From Aureococcus anophagefferens (Eukaryota > Sar > Pelagophyceae > Pelagomonadales > Pelagomonadaceae), in NCBI RefSeq assembly GCF_000186865.1, contig NW_008705569.1, positions 3,211 to 67,210 on the forward strand: 64,000 nucleotides of DNA. Reading direction: 5' to 3'. Each line of letters opens with the position of its first letter. The first letter of the stretch is position 1. The position numbers were made by a program, and so were the translations under genes. The notes below the pieces were generated by a model that was not told the origin of the DNA, did no database searches, and saw nothing but the letters and a program-made list of their open reading frames with translations. Of this stretch, positions 30,109 through 38,649 are shown in pieces.

Positions 30109-32939
30109 ATGGCGCGCGCGTGGACGACGGCGCTGCGCTGGCTGCTCCTCGCGGCGCTGCGCACGAACCACGCGCACACTGCCTGCGGCCCCTGCGAGAC
30201 GCGCGTCGTCGTCGCGACGACGATCAACGCCGTGCGCACGGCGTCGCTGCTCGTGCCGAGCGCGGCGGCGCTGCGCGTCGCGCTCCGCGTGTACCACGAG
30301 AACTCCGCGGACGCGCGCGCGGGCCACCGGGGCTTCCGCGCGGCCGACGAGCTGCCGCGCTGCGTCATCCGCGAAGCGACGTGCTTCCGGGACTACGACC
30401 TGCACGTCCTCTACCCCTGGCTCGAGGCCTTCGCGGCGCGCGGCGACGAGCCCGGCGGCGCGGGCCGGTCGTCGTCCGTCTTCGGCCTCGCGTACGACAA
30501 CTCGATGCGGCGCGCGCGGCGCGGCGCGCTGCCCAAGCACGCCAAGGGCCTCACGGTCAAGGCCCACTTCATCTTCCGCAAGGTCGCGGCCCTGCGCCAC
30601 GCCGTCGAGGCCGCCGCGGCCGACGCTTCGACGGACCTCGCGGTCTGGGTCGACGCGGACGTCGAGCTCGTCGGGCCCCTGGACGACGCCGCCTTCCTCG
30701 CCTTCGCCTTGAAGCACGACGTCGCGACGATCCACCGCTACGTCGTGCCCAACGCCGCGGACGCGACGGGCTGCGGGTCGGCCGCGGCGTACTTCGACCC
30801 CGCGTCGGCGCAGCGCGCGCTGCCGGACACGGGCTTCGTCACCTTCGACGCGACGTCGACGAGGGCCTTGGACTTCGTGCGCGCCTGGAGCGGCTACTAC
30901 GGCACGACGCACGCGGCCCGGTCGCGCTGCCTCAACGACATCTGCGTCTACGATCGGGTCCTCGCGCCGACGGACCACCCGGACGGCCCCGCGGCCGCGG
31001 ACGGCCTCGCGGCCGGCCTCGCGGCCGGCGCGCCGTCGGCCTACGGCGGCGTCGCGGCCGTCGCGGCGTCGCTCCTGCCGCCGGACCTCGCGGCGCGCGC
31101 CGACCCCGTCGCCGCGCTCGACGCGTGGGTCCGCGACTACGTCTACGGCGGGCCGCGCGCGGCGCTCCGGGAGGGCTGGTACGCGCTCTGCGCCGAGGCC
31201 TGGGCGCCGGCGCTCGCGGGCCGCGCGGACGGGCGCCGGGACCGCCACCAGCTCGACGGCGGCGCCGCGCTGAGCGCGGCGGCGATCGCGGCGAAGTACC
31301 GCGTCGACCTCGGCCGCGCGCACCCGTGCCCGTCCGCGACGAACTTCACGTCGCCCTTCCACCTCTTCGAGTACGCGCTCCACGCCAAGGGCGGCGCCAA
31401 CAAGACGGACTGGCGCCGGGCCGACGACGAGGCGTCGCCGGCGGCGCCGGCCGCGGCGGCGCGGGCCCGGCCGCGCGCGCTCGCGTCGCGGCCCGAGTCG
31501 GCCGTCGGCCGCTGGCGGGGCTTCCGCCGCGAGTCGCTGTCGCACCCCTTCGACGCGACGCGCGTCAACCTCGGCGGCGCGCTCCGCGCGGCGCGGGACT
31601 GTGTGGAATTCAACCACTGGTTTGGGTGGTCCTGACCAACTTCAGAATTCTCTAGCTCGGTCAATTCGAAGTCGATTCGGCTGATTTTTGGACGAATCGA
31701 TTGCTCTCGTCGAGTTCTCGAAGCACAGCCAAAGAGATTGCGTCGAAAATGTCGCATTGAAGTCGGGTTGAAGATTTGAATTCCACACAGGCGCGGGACA
31801 CGCGGCTGCCCGTCGGCGCCGTGCTCGAGGCGTCGCGCGCGTTCGGCGCCGTGCCCTTCTACGACGCCCTCGAGGCGCGCAACGCGACCCTGGGCTACGC
31901 CGCGTCGGGCCCGGCCGTCGGCGGCCGGTCGACGCTCGGCCTGCCGCCGCCGCGCGCGTGCGGCCTCGACGCCGACGCCGTCGCGCTTCAAATCGACTGG
32001 CTCCGCGACGGGGCCTGCGACTGCGACGGCGGCGCGGCCTGGCGCATGGAGGGCACCATCGGCCTCGGCGGCGAGCTCTCAGCGCTCCTCAAGCCCCTCG
32101 CGGCCGCCGCGGACGAAAAGCGGACGTTCCGGACGCCCGCGCTCGACCGCGTCGGCTGCGCGTCCGGCGACCTCACGTGCCTCGGCCTGCGGCCCCTCGA
32201 CCGCTGCCCGGCGAGCGCCCCGAAGGCGTCCGAGTCCGCGCGGCGCTACTCGCGGGCGGCGGAGCCGCGGATCCCGGCGCGGCACCGCGGCCGCGGCCTC
32301 TTCTGGTGGACGTCGCAGGCCGCGGCGTTCCTCCTGCGCCCCGACGACGCGACCCTCGAGCGCGTCTGGCGCACGATGGACGCGCTCGGCTGGCGGTCGC
32401 GCGGCCCCGTGCTCGGCGTCCACGTGAGGCGCGGCGACACGTGCCTCAAGGGCGGCCGCGACGAGCTCCGGAAGCACAAGGGCCGCGTCTGCGACGGCCT
32501 GCCGGCCTACGCGGACCGCGCGAGGCGCATGATATCGCGCTACGGCTACCGGGCCGTCTACCTGGCCACGGACGACGCGGACGTGCTCGCGAACGCGACG
32601 GCGGGCGACGCGTTCGGCGTGCCCGTGCTCGTCGCGAACCGCGGCGTCGACCGCGCCCGGCTCTACGGCCAGGGCTACTACAACAAGGTGCTCCGGGCCA
32701 TGGGCGACGCCGCCGCCGCCGACGACGCCGCCGCGCTCCTCGACGACGTCTTCCTCCTCGCGGCCGCGGACGGCTTCGTCGGCAAGTTCACGTCCAACGT
32801 CGCGCGCCTCGCCTTCGCCCTCGGCAACGCGTGGAAGGGCGGCGACTGCGTCGCGCCCTTCGATTCGCTGGACGCGACGTGGTGCGCCGACTTCGGGCGC
32901 CTCACGGGCGACTCGGTGAACGGCAAGTTCCTTTGTTAA
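30109..32939 (+). CDS. two-domain glycosyltransferase: GT-A-like (DxD) domain fused to a GT23/FUT8-like fucosyltransferase domain
   Basis: 876 aa from two exons, 30109-31590 and 31791-32939. The single 200-nt GC-AG intron is an introner element. A signal-anchor (TTALRWLLLAALRTN) starts the protein. The first domain has DLAVWVDADVELVGPLDDAA, with DAD as the likely metal site, as in GT-A glycosyltransferases. The second domain has VLGVHVRRGDTC, matching the GDP-fucose-binding HVRR-x-D of GT23, then AVYLATDDADVL, and DGFVGKFTSNVARLAFALGN, matching the conserved GT23 C-terminal motif. Splicing phase 0 restores LRA-ARDTRLP exactly. It probably acts in Golgi N-glycan processing, with the second domain a candidate alpha-1,6-fucosyltransferase. 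Acceptors are unknown. Confidence 0.8.
31599..31790 (+). mobile_element. introner element (192-bp non-autonomous DNA transposon forming an intron)
   Basis: The element starts CTGTGTGGAATTCAA at 31599-31613 and ends TTGAATTCCACACAG at 31776-31790: a perfect 15-bp terminal inverted repeat. It is flanked by an 8-bp direct duplication, GCGCGGGA, at 31591-31598 and 31791-31798. The spliced intron (31591-31790, 200 nt) uses the GC of the left target duplication as donor and the terminal CAG of the element as acceptor. Removing it restores the pre-insertion coding sequence exactly. There is no coding capacity. The core (about 31677-31696) matches the element at 43750-43941. Confidence 0.95.
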
Positions 32940-33170
32940 ATTTTATCGGTGGCTCCAGATCATCATGACAGTACTTGCAGTGCACTGTGCATACCTCTTG
33001 GGTGGCTCTGCGGGGCTGCTGCGAGGGTGGTAGTCGACTTTTAGAGAAGTCGGCCGCGCCGCGCGAACACGCGGTCGCCGCCGTCCCCGCGCCGTCGCGC
33101 CGGAGCCGCCGCGACGTAGCGTCGACCGCGCTCGAGCTTTTTTTGCGCGAGGCCGTCCTCCCGAGCCACC

Positions 33171-34558
33171 ATGTCGTACTACGAGGAGGCGCGGAAGATG
33201 GAGGAGGAGCAGCGGAAGAACGCGCCCCTCGAGTACGACACGGACGAGGAGGAGAAGAAGGCGAAGAAGCTCGGCCCGTCCTTCCGCAAGGAGACGCCCA
33301 AGCTCGTCCAGGCGTCGATGGCCGCGGAGCTCGCGGCGATGCAGCAGCACGTCGACGCGGAGCACGCCAAGGAGGACGTGCTCAAGGCCGAGCGCAAGAA
33401 GGCCGAGGCGGCCATCAAGGAGGCCAAGTACATGGAGAAGCGCACGGAGCTCGGCTTCCCCATCCCGCGCGAGCTCGAGGAGTACAAGCCCGGCGACCCG
33501 CGGCCGCTGTCGGCGTCGGAGCTCCGCGTGCTCAACATGTCGAACAAGGCCAACAACCTGCCCCTCGTGGAGGCGCCCGACCTCCCGCCGGACTCGCGCT
33601 GGCTCGCGCGGCCCAAGGACAGCGTCTTCTCCATGCCCGAGTCGCGCGACAACACGGCGATGATGGAGCAGCGGCCCAAGGGCTCCAAGTGCTTCTACAT
33701 GATGGGCGAGATGGAGGACCAGAGCGACACGGGCGTCCAGTACATCATCGAGCTCAAGGACCTCTGGCGGCCCGTCGTCTGGCTCGCGGACAAGGCCATC
33801 CGGCGGCTCCAGGACGAGGGCGGCGAGTGGGGGCCCAAGGTCAAGGGCTACCCGGCCTTCGACCCGAAGAAGGGCCAGCACCTCGGCCGCTTCGACGGCG
33901 AGAGCGACACCTGGGTCGAGGTCGGCCCCTACAAGCGCTACCCCATCGACACGTCGCTCGAGGACATCCCCGAGGGCGCGAACATCCGCGTCCGCTGGCG
34001 AAACCACCCGACCTTCGTCCAGAAGAAGGAGTTCTTCCCGCCGGCGCCGGAGGAGCTGCCGGACTTTGAGCGCTACGAGCGCGAGCGCACCTGGGAGCTC
34101 ATGGAGCCGCCGCGCGGCCGCGGCGCGGGAAGCGCGCGCGGGGGGGAAGCGCTGTCCGATCGACGCCGCGGCCCCCGATGTTCGGACGAGCGATCGCGCG
34201 CTAGCTCGACCACACCGTCCGATGCGCCAGGTACCCGCGCGACGAGTTCTACAAGCTCGAGTGCGAGGCGCACATGAAGGAGCCCCGCGGCGCCCTCAGC
34301 GAGCTCGAGACCTACCTCTTCACGCGCTACAAGTACGAGACCGCCGTGACGGGCACGGCGACGCACCTCAAGGACGTCGCCGCCAAGGACGACGCCGCGG
34401 TCCGCAAGGAGGTCAAGGAGATGCGGACGACCTTCGAGAAGCAGAAGGCGACGCTCGCCGCCGCGGAGATCGAGTACGACCGCCAGCAGCGCGTGCTGCT
34501 GGCCCTCAAGCGCGACGTCGAGGCCCTCGAGGGGTACATCGCCGACGACCGCGAGTAA
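33171..34558 (+). CDS. conserved eukaryotic coiled-coil protein of unknown function
   Basis: 422 aa from exons 33171-34111 and 34231-34558. The start ACCATGT is a good Kozak context. Residues 1-110 are charged and helical (EEARKMEEEQRKNAPLEYD, with repeated KAE/KEAK heptads). The middle is globular, with FYMMGEMEDQSDTGVQYIIE, DLWRPVVWLADKAIRRLQDE and WGPKVKGYPAFDPKKGQHLG. The tail is a basic coiled coil (KDDAAVRKEVKEMRTTFEKQ). The 119-nt intron has no GT near its start; a GC donor at 34112 with the CAG acceptor at 34230 joins MEPP to YPRDEFYKLE in frame. I do not recognise the family. No signal peptide or membrane helix is seen, so it is probably cytosolic. Confidence 0.7.
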
Positions 34559-34665
34559 TGGTCCAACGAGCCTCGCGGCGGGGAGCGAAACGCGCGCGCG
34601 CGCTTCCGCACGCCGAAGCTGCGCGCGAGGGAATCGCTGCTGAATTTGCGCACTTACGCGTCCGC

Positions 34666-34992
34666 CTAGCGGGCCTTGGGCTTTCTCGAGAGCCGCGTCG
34701 AGAACTTTTCGTGCGCGGCCTCGCCGAGGCGCCGCGCGATCTGCGGCACCGCGGGGTCGTTGACGAGGCTGTAGGCGAAGGTGAGGACGATGGGCGCGAG
34801 GACGCCGGCGAAGACGTACTTGATCAGCCGCTTGTAGAGGTCCATGCGATACCTCGCCATGCGGTGGTCCCGGCCCCGGCGCGACTTGTGCGCGCTGTTG
34901 ACGTTCCGCCGCGTCGTGTCCTGCGCCGCGACGCCGTCGAGCACGGCGCACCAGACGACGAGGAAGACGTAGGCGCGTCGGTGGAACGACAT
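34666..34992 (-). CDS. small membrane protein, unknown
   Basis: 108 aa, ATG at 34990-34992. An N-terminal hydrophobic stretch (AYVFLVVWCAVLDGVAAQ) looks like a signal peptide. A basic region (HKSRRGRDHRMARYRMDLYK) and a second hydrophobic helix (YVFAGVLAPIVLTFAYSLV) follow, then a basic tail. The frame is open upstream to a TTG, but that extension is low-complexity and rich in Arg/Ala. Topology suggests a single-pass ER or Golgi membrane protein. No family recognised. Confidence 0.5.
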   Translation of the reverse strand: MSFHRRAYVFLVVWCAVLDGVAAQDTTRRNVNSAHKSRRGRDHRMARYRMDLYKRLIKYVFAGVLAPIVLTFAYSLVNDPAVPQIARRLGEAAHEKFSTRLSRKPKAR

Positions 34993-35445
34993 GGTCGCGT
35001 CGGACTGCGGCCGCGTTGCGCGCGCTGCGGCCAGCGGCACTCGGGCAGCCCAACTGGGGCAGCGGTGATGTTGACGTTGCACAATTAGCATTCTGCGTGC
35101 TGACGTGCTGACGCCGACGTTTTACATTTGAATTGCTCGGAGAGCGCGGAACGCTCGCTCCGATCGGCAGCGGACCGAATCATTTTTCGCCGGGCTCTCG
35201 GGCTTGGCACGCCTGCCCCCTCTCGACCGACGCCCGGCGCCCCGGCCCACCATCGCATCCCCGCGCGCACAGTGAAGGGCCGTTTAGGGGCGTGCGGTTG
35301 GCGCGTGCCGGTCGCTCGGCCGCGCGGCGCGGGGCCCGCGCTGGGGCGCCGCGGTCGGCGCGGCGTCTCCGGACTTTTTTTTTTTTTCCTCGGGGGCTCG
35401 GGGGGCGATGTCGACGGGGCGGCGGTGGGGCGTATGTGGATGGGC
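34993..35445. other. intergenic region between two minus-strand genes
   Basis: This 453-bp stretch lies upstream of the small membrane protein gene and downstream of the Myb gene. It contains a T run at about 35376-35388 followed by a G-rich segment. Several overlapping open frames have no supporting motif. I see no gene here. Confidence 0.5.
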
Positions 35446-36483
35446 TCACGCCGCGGCGGCGAGGGCGCGCGGCGAGTCGACGCGGTCCTCGTCCGTGCGG
35501 AGTTTGTGGAGGATCGTCGCGGCCTCGTGCTCGGCGTTGGAGCCGAAGGTCGCGAGGAGCGCCTCCTTGAAGTTGACGACGGTCATCTTGGGGTCGTCGA
35601 GGCCCGGCAGCGCGCGGCAGGCCGGGGCCCGGGGCGCGGCGGCGAAGCCCGGCGCCGGTGGCGGCGCCGCGGCGCCGAGGAAGCGGCGCCGCTGCTTCGA
35701 GTTCCACCGGTTCTTGATCGCGTTCTCGGAGCGGCCCTGGAAGGCGCGGGAGATCTCGTTCCAGCGGTTGCCGAGGACGGCCTGGAGCGAGACGAGGAGG
35801 TAGTCCTCGTTGGGCGTCCAGGGCGTCTTGACGAGCTGCGGGTCGAGGTGGTTCTGCCACCGCTCGCGGACCTGCTTCGTGAGCCGGCCCGGGAGGAGCT
35901 TGGCGACCTCGGACCAGTTGAAGGCCGCGTCGACGCCCGCGCCGACGGCGCGGCGCACGACCTCGTCCTCGTGGGGCGTCCAGGGCCCCTTGACGAGGCC
36001 GAGCTTGAGGACCTTCTCCCAGCGGTCCTCGCACTGGCCCGGCGACCGGCCGCCCTCGAAGGCCGCGGCGGCGATCTTCGCCCAGTCCCGGGCCCCCTCG
36101 TCGGGGCCCGACGCCTCGATGGTCTGGCGCAGCTTCTCGTCCTCGCGCTTCGTCCAGCGGCCCGTCTTGGCCGCCGCGGGCCGCCCGGACGCCCGCGAAG
36201 GGGACGTCGCCGGCAGCGGCACGCCCGCCGCGAGGCCGCCGAGGGCCGCGCCCCGCTGCGGCGTCACCACGCGGGCCGAGGACCCGGCGAGGGGCGCCGA
36301 CAAGGGGTGCGGGAACTGCGCGGCCTTGAGGATCATCACGGGGTCGTAGCAGGCGTTGAGCTGGCCCCCCAGGGCCCCGTGCAGCGGCGACACGGCGTTG
36401 ACGACCTGGGGGATGCGGGCCCGCTTCAGGGGGGGCTGGTCCGTGAGGATCGGCGGCGGGCGCGACGGGTTGAACATGTCCAT
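35446..36483 (-). CDS. 3R-Myb (c-Myb-type) transcription factor
   Basis: 345 aa in one exon, ATG at 36481-36483. Three tandem Myb repeats occupy about residues 107-266. R1 is GRWTKREDEKLRQTI to CEDRWEKVL. R2 is KGPWTPHEDEVVRRAV to VRERWQNHL. R3 is KTPWTPNEDYLLVSL to IKNRWNS. Each keeps the helix-turn-helix Trp spacing, although the third position of R1 is shifted by a small insertion (GPDEGARDW). R1R2R3 proteins bind MSA-type elements and control G2/M genes in plants and animals. The Pro-rich N-terminus carries a basic patch (PPLKRARIP). A short conserved-looking C-terminal helix (TVVNFKEALLATFG) may contact cofactors. Confidence 0.92.
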   Translation of the reverse strand: MDMFNPSRPPPILTDQPPLKRARIPQVVNAVSPLHGALGGQLNACYDPVMILKAAQFPHPLSAPLAGSSARVVTPQRGAALGGLAAGVPLPATSPSRASGRPAAAKTGRWTKREDEKLRQTIEASGPDEGARDWAKIAAAAFEGGRSPGQCEDRWEKVLKLGLVKGPWTPHEDEVVRRAVGAGVDAAFNWSEVAKLLPGRLTKQVRERWQNHLDPQLVKTPWTPNEDYLLVSLQAVLGNRWNEISRAFQGRSENAIKNRWNSKQRRRFLGAAAPPPAPGFAAAPRAPACRALPGLDDPKMTVVNFKEALLATFGSNAEHEAATILHKLRTDEDRVDSPRALAAAA

Positions 36484-36853
36484 CGCCCCAGGTCAGCGAA
36501 TTATTACGCGTCTCGGGGGGGACGGCGCTAAGAGAGAGCGCTTTTGAGCGCGACAGAGCACCGGACACTTTCGCCCGAAGCGCGCCGATAATCTAAATTG
36601 GAAACCCAAACTTTTGCCTTTTCTAGCGGGTCTCTTTAAAGCCCCACCCCAGCGCGGCCGGCTGACCATGTCCTCCCTGCCGCGCATCACGCCCACAACG
36701 CCAACAGCAGAACAACAAACGCCCGCGAGGCTACGGAAGCTCGACTTCGAGGAGGCACTCGCCAACACCCGTCGCAGCCATATTTCCTTCAAGTTGACGT
36801 TCATGATGCCTTGGGAGATCGAGCTCTGCGCTAAGAGCTGCGGTGGCGGCGTG
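36484..36853. other. divergent promoter region between Myb and plastid signal peptidase genes
   Basis: This 370-bp gap separates two diverging genes and is less GC-rich than the genes beside it. A plus-strand frame with ATG at 36668 is open and in frame with the signal peptidase, but its residues are unlike the local coding style and it would bury the plastid leader. I treat it as 5' leader. No motif is firmly recognisable. Confidence 0.45.
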
Positions 36854-38410
36854 ATGGCGCCGTCGCGTGCCGCTGCGGTCGTTTTTGCAGTATTGTCGCG
36901 CGTCGCAGCGTTCGCACCGCCTCGCGTCGCAGCGTTTGCCGCACCTCGGTCGATGGCACGCACCGCTCCCACGGCGGCGCTCGCGACGCCGCAGTCCGTC
37001 ACGACCTTCGAGGCCGCGCTCACGACGCGGCGGAACGACCAGTCGCTTTGGGACAACCCGCGGAGCCTCAAGGACGCGCTCGGCGGCGACGTGCCCTTCG
37101 CGTCGTCGGAGGTCGTCGCCACGGACTGCGGCGCCGCGCGGTTCCGCGTCGACTACTACCCGCGGGGCCTCACGGGCGCGCGCGGCGCGGCCGTCTACCT
37201 GCGCTACGTGCCGCGGCGGCCCGGCGACGAGGTCGACGCGTCCTTTGCGCTGTCCGTCGTCGCCGGCGGCGCCGTCGTCGCGACGTCCGCGGGCTGCGGC
37301 GGCGCCGCGCCCGGCGGGTCGCCGGCGTGGCGCGGCGCGATGACGTTCTGCGGCCCCGCGGAGGCCGTGGAATCCTGCGGCCGCGCGGCGGACTGGGGCG
37401 CGCACGCCTGGCCGCCGCTTGACGCGTCCGTGACAATCCGCGGCGAGATCGCGGTCTGGGCGGCGCGGTCCGGCGAGACGTCGTCGTCGCTCCGCGGCGC
37501 CGTCGGCGCCGTCGCCCGGGCGGCGGCGCCCGGGCGCGACGGCTTCCGGAGCGGCGAGGTCCTCGTGCCCGTCGCCGACTCGCCGGCGGGCGAGGCCGCG
37601 CTGAAACCGCTCGCGTCTGGCGGCGAGTATCGCGTCATGGAGATCGCCGGCGGCTTCCGGGGCGGCGACGCTCAAACGCTCACGGTACGGCCCGCCGTTG
37701 ACAACACGGCGAACGTCGACGGCGTCGCCTGGCCCGTGGCCATCGACGCGCGCGTGCCCTCCGTGACGTGGCGGAACCGCTTCGACCCGCTCGCGTTTCC
37801 CGCGCGCGTCGGCCGCGACGTCGCGTCGAACCCCGCCGTCGGCGGCGACGGCGCCAAGGCCGTCAGCCTCGTCGTCGCGTGGCTGCTTTCCGCCGTCGCG
37901 CCCATCCCGCTGGTCCTCCTCGCGCGCACCTACGCGTCCGTCTACGTCATCCCGAGCGAGAGCATGGCGCCGGCGCTCGCGAAGAACGACGTCCTGCTCG
38001 TCGACAAGGTCGGGCTCCGGCGCATGGCGCTGCCCGAGCGCGGCGACGTCGTCGTCTTCGACCAGCCGCCGGCGCTCCGCGAGCTCGTCGGCGGCTCCGT
38101 GGCGCCGAGCGCACAATTTGTGAAGCGCGTCGCGGGCCTGCCCGGCGACGCGGCAGACTTCGCGCCGCGCGACGCGCGCGCCGACGCGCCGACCGCCTGC
38201 CGCGAGCCGCCCAAACCCGCGCTCGCGGACGCCGTCGCGGCGAACGCGCGGCGCCGGGACGGGCCCGTCGCGCCGGGCGCGGTCTGGGTCCGCGGTGACT
38301 GCGACAGCGTCAGCGTCGACAGCCGCATCTGGGGCGACCTGGACCGGCGCTACCTCGTCGGCCGGCCGACATTCCGCCTCTGGCCGCCCGCACGCATAGG
38401 GCCGCTCTAA
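36854..38410 (+). CDS. plastid (thylakoid) type I signal peptidase with large N-terminal extension
   Basis: 518 aa from the ATG at 36854. The leader AAVVFAVLSRVAAFAPPRVA has the heterokont bipartite form: a signal peptide ending at an AAFAP cleavage motif, then an Arg/Ser transit region. Residues about 60-330 form a beta-rich domain not found in ordinary signal peptidases. A membrane helix (VVAWLLSAVAPIPLVLL) precedes the S26 catalytic domain: Ser nucleophile in VIPSESMAPAL (about residue 370), Lys in QFVKRVAGLPGD (about 424) and the box E-like GDLDRRYLVGR. Plant homologues remove thylakoid-transfer peptides. The role is inferred from the catalytic dyad and leader. Confidence 0.85.
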   Translation: MAPSRAAAVVFAVLSRVAAFAPPRVAAFAAPRSMARTAPTAALATPQSVTTFEAALTTRRNDQSLWDNPRSLKDALGGDVPFASSEVVATDCGAARFRVDYYPRGLTGARGAAVYLRYVPRRPGDEVDASFALSVVAGGAVVATSAGCGGAAPGGSPAWRGAMTFCGPAEAVESCGRAADWGAHAWPPLDASVTIRGEIAVWAARSGETSSSLRGAVGAVARAAAPGRDGFRSGEVLVPVADSPAGEAALKPLASGGEYRVMEIAGGFRGGDAQTLTVRPAVDNTANVDGVAWPVAIDARVPSVTWRNRFDPLAFPARVGRDVASNPAVGGDGAKAVSLVVAWLLSAVAPIPLVLLARTYASVYVIPSESMAPALAKNDVLLVDKVGLRRMALPERGDVVVFDQPPALRELVGGSVAPSAQFVKRVAGLPGDAADFAPRDARADAPTACREPPKPALADAVAANARRRDGPVAPGAVWVRGDCDSVSVDSRIWGDLDRRYLVGRPTFRLWPPARIGPL

Positions 38411-38649
38411 TTCTCTAGGACTACTGCGAGTAAGCTACTCCAAAGCACCAGTAGCGCGAGTCCGTTACTTCCGACGCCTACCGCAGGAGCCCCGTCGTCA
38501 GGCGGCCGCCGTCGGCCGCGCCTCCAGCCTCGGCGGGCTTGGCACGGCTGCTCGCCGAAAAAAAACGGCAAAAATCTCGACAAAAATCTCGAGGCCGAGG
38601 TCGGCGTCGTCGCCCTCCACGGACGTATAGATCTCGTGCGCCGCAAATC

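Noticed and set aside
34112..34241. CCGCGCG direct repeats around the intron of the coiled-coil gene as a third introner target duplication
   Set aside because: The second copy lies four bases past the acceptor, and no terminal inverted repeats are present.
36614..36853. In-frame upstream extension of the signal peptidase with ATG at 36668
   Set aside because: It would bury the heterokont leader and is compositionally unlike the downstream protein.
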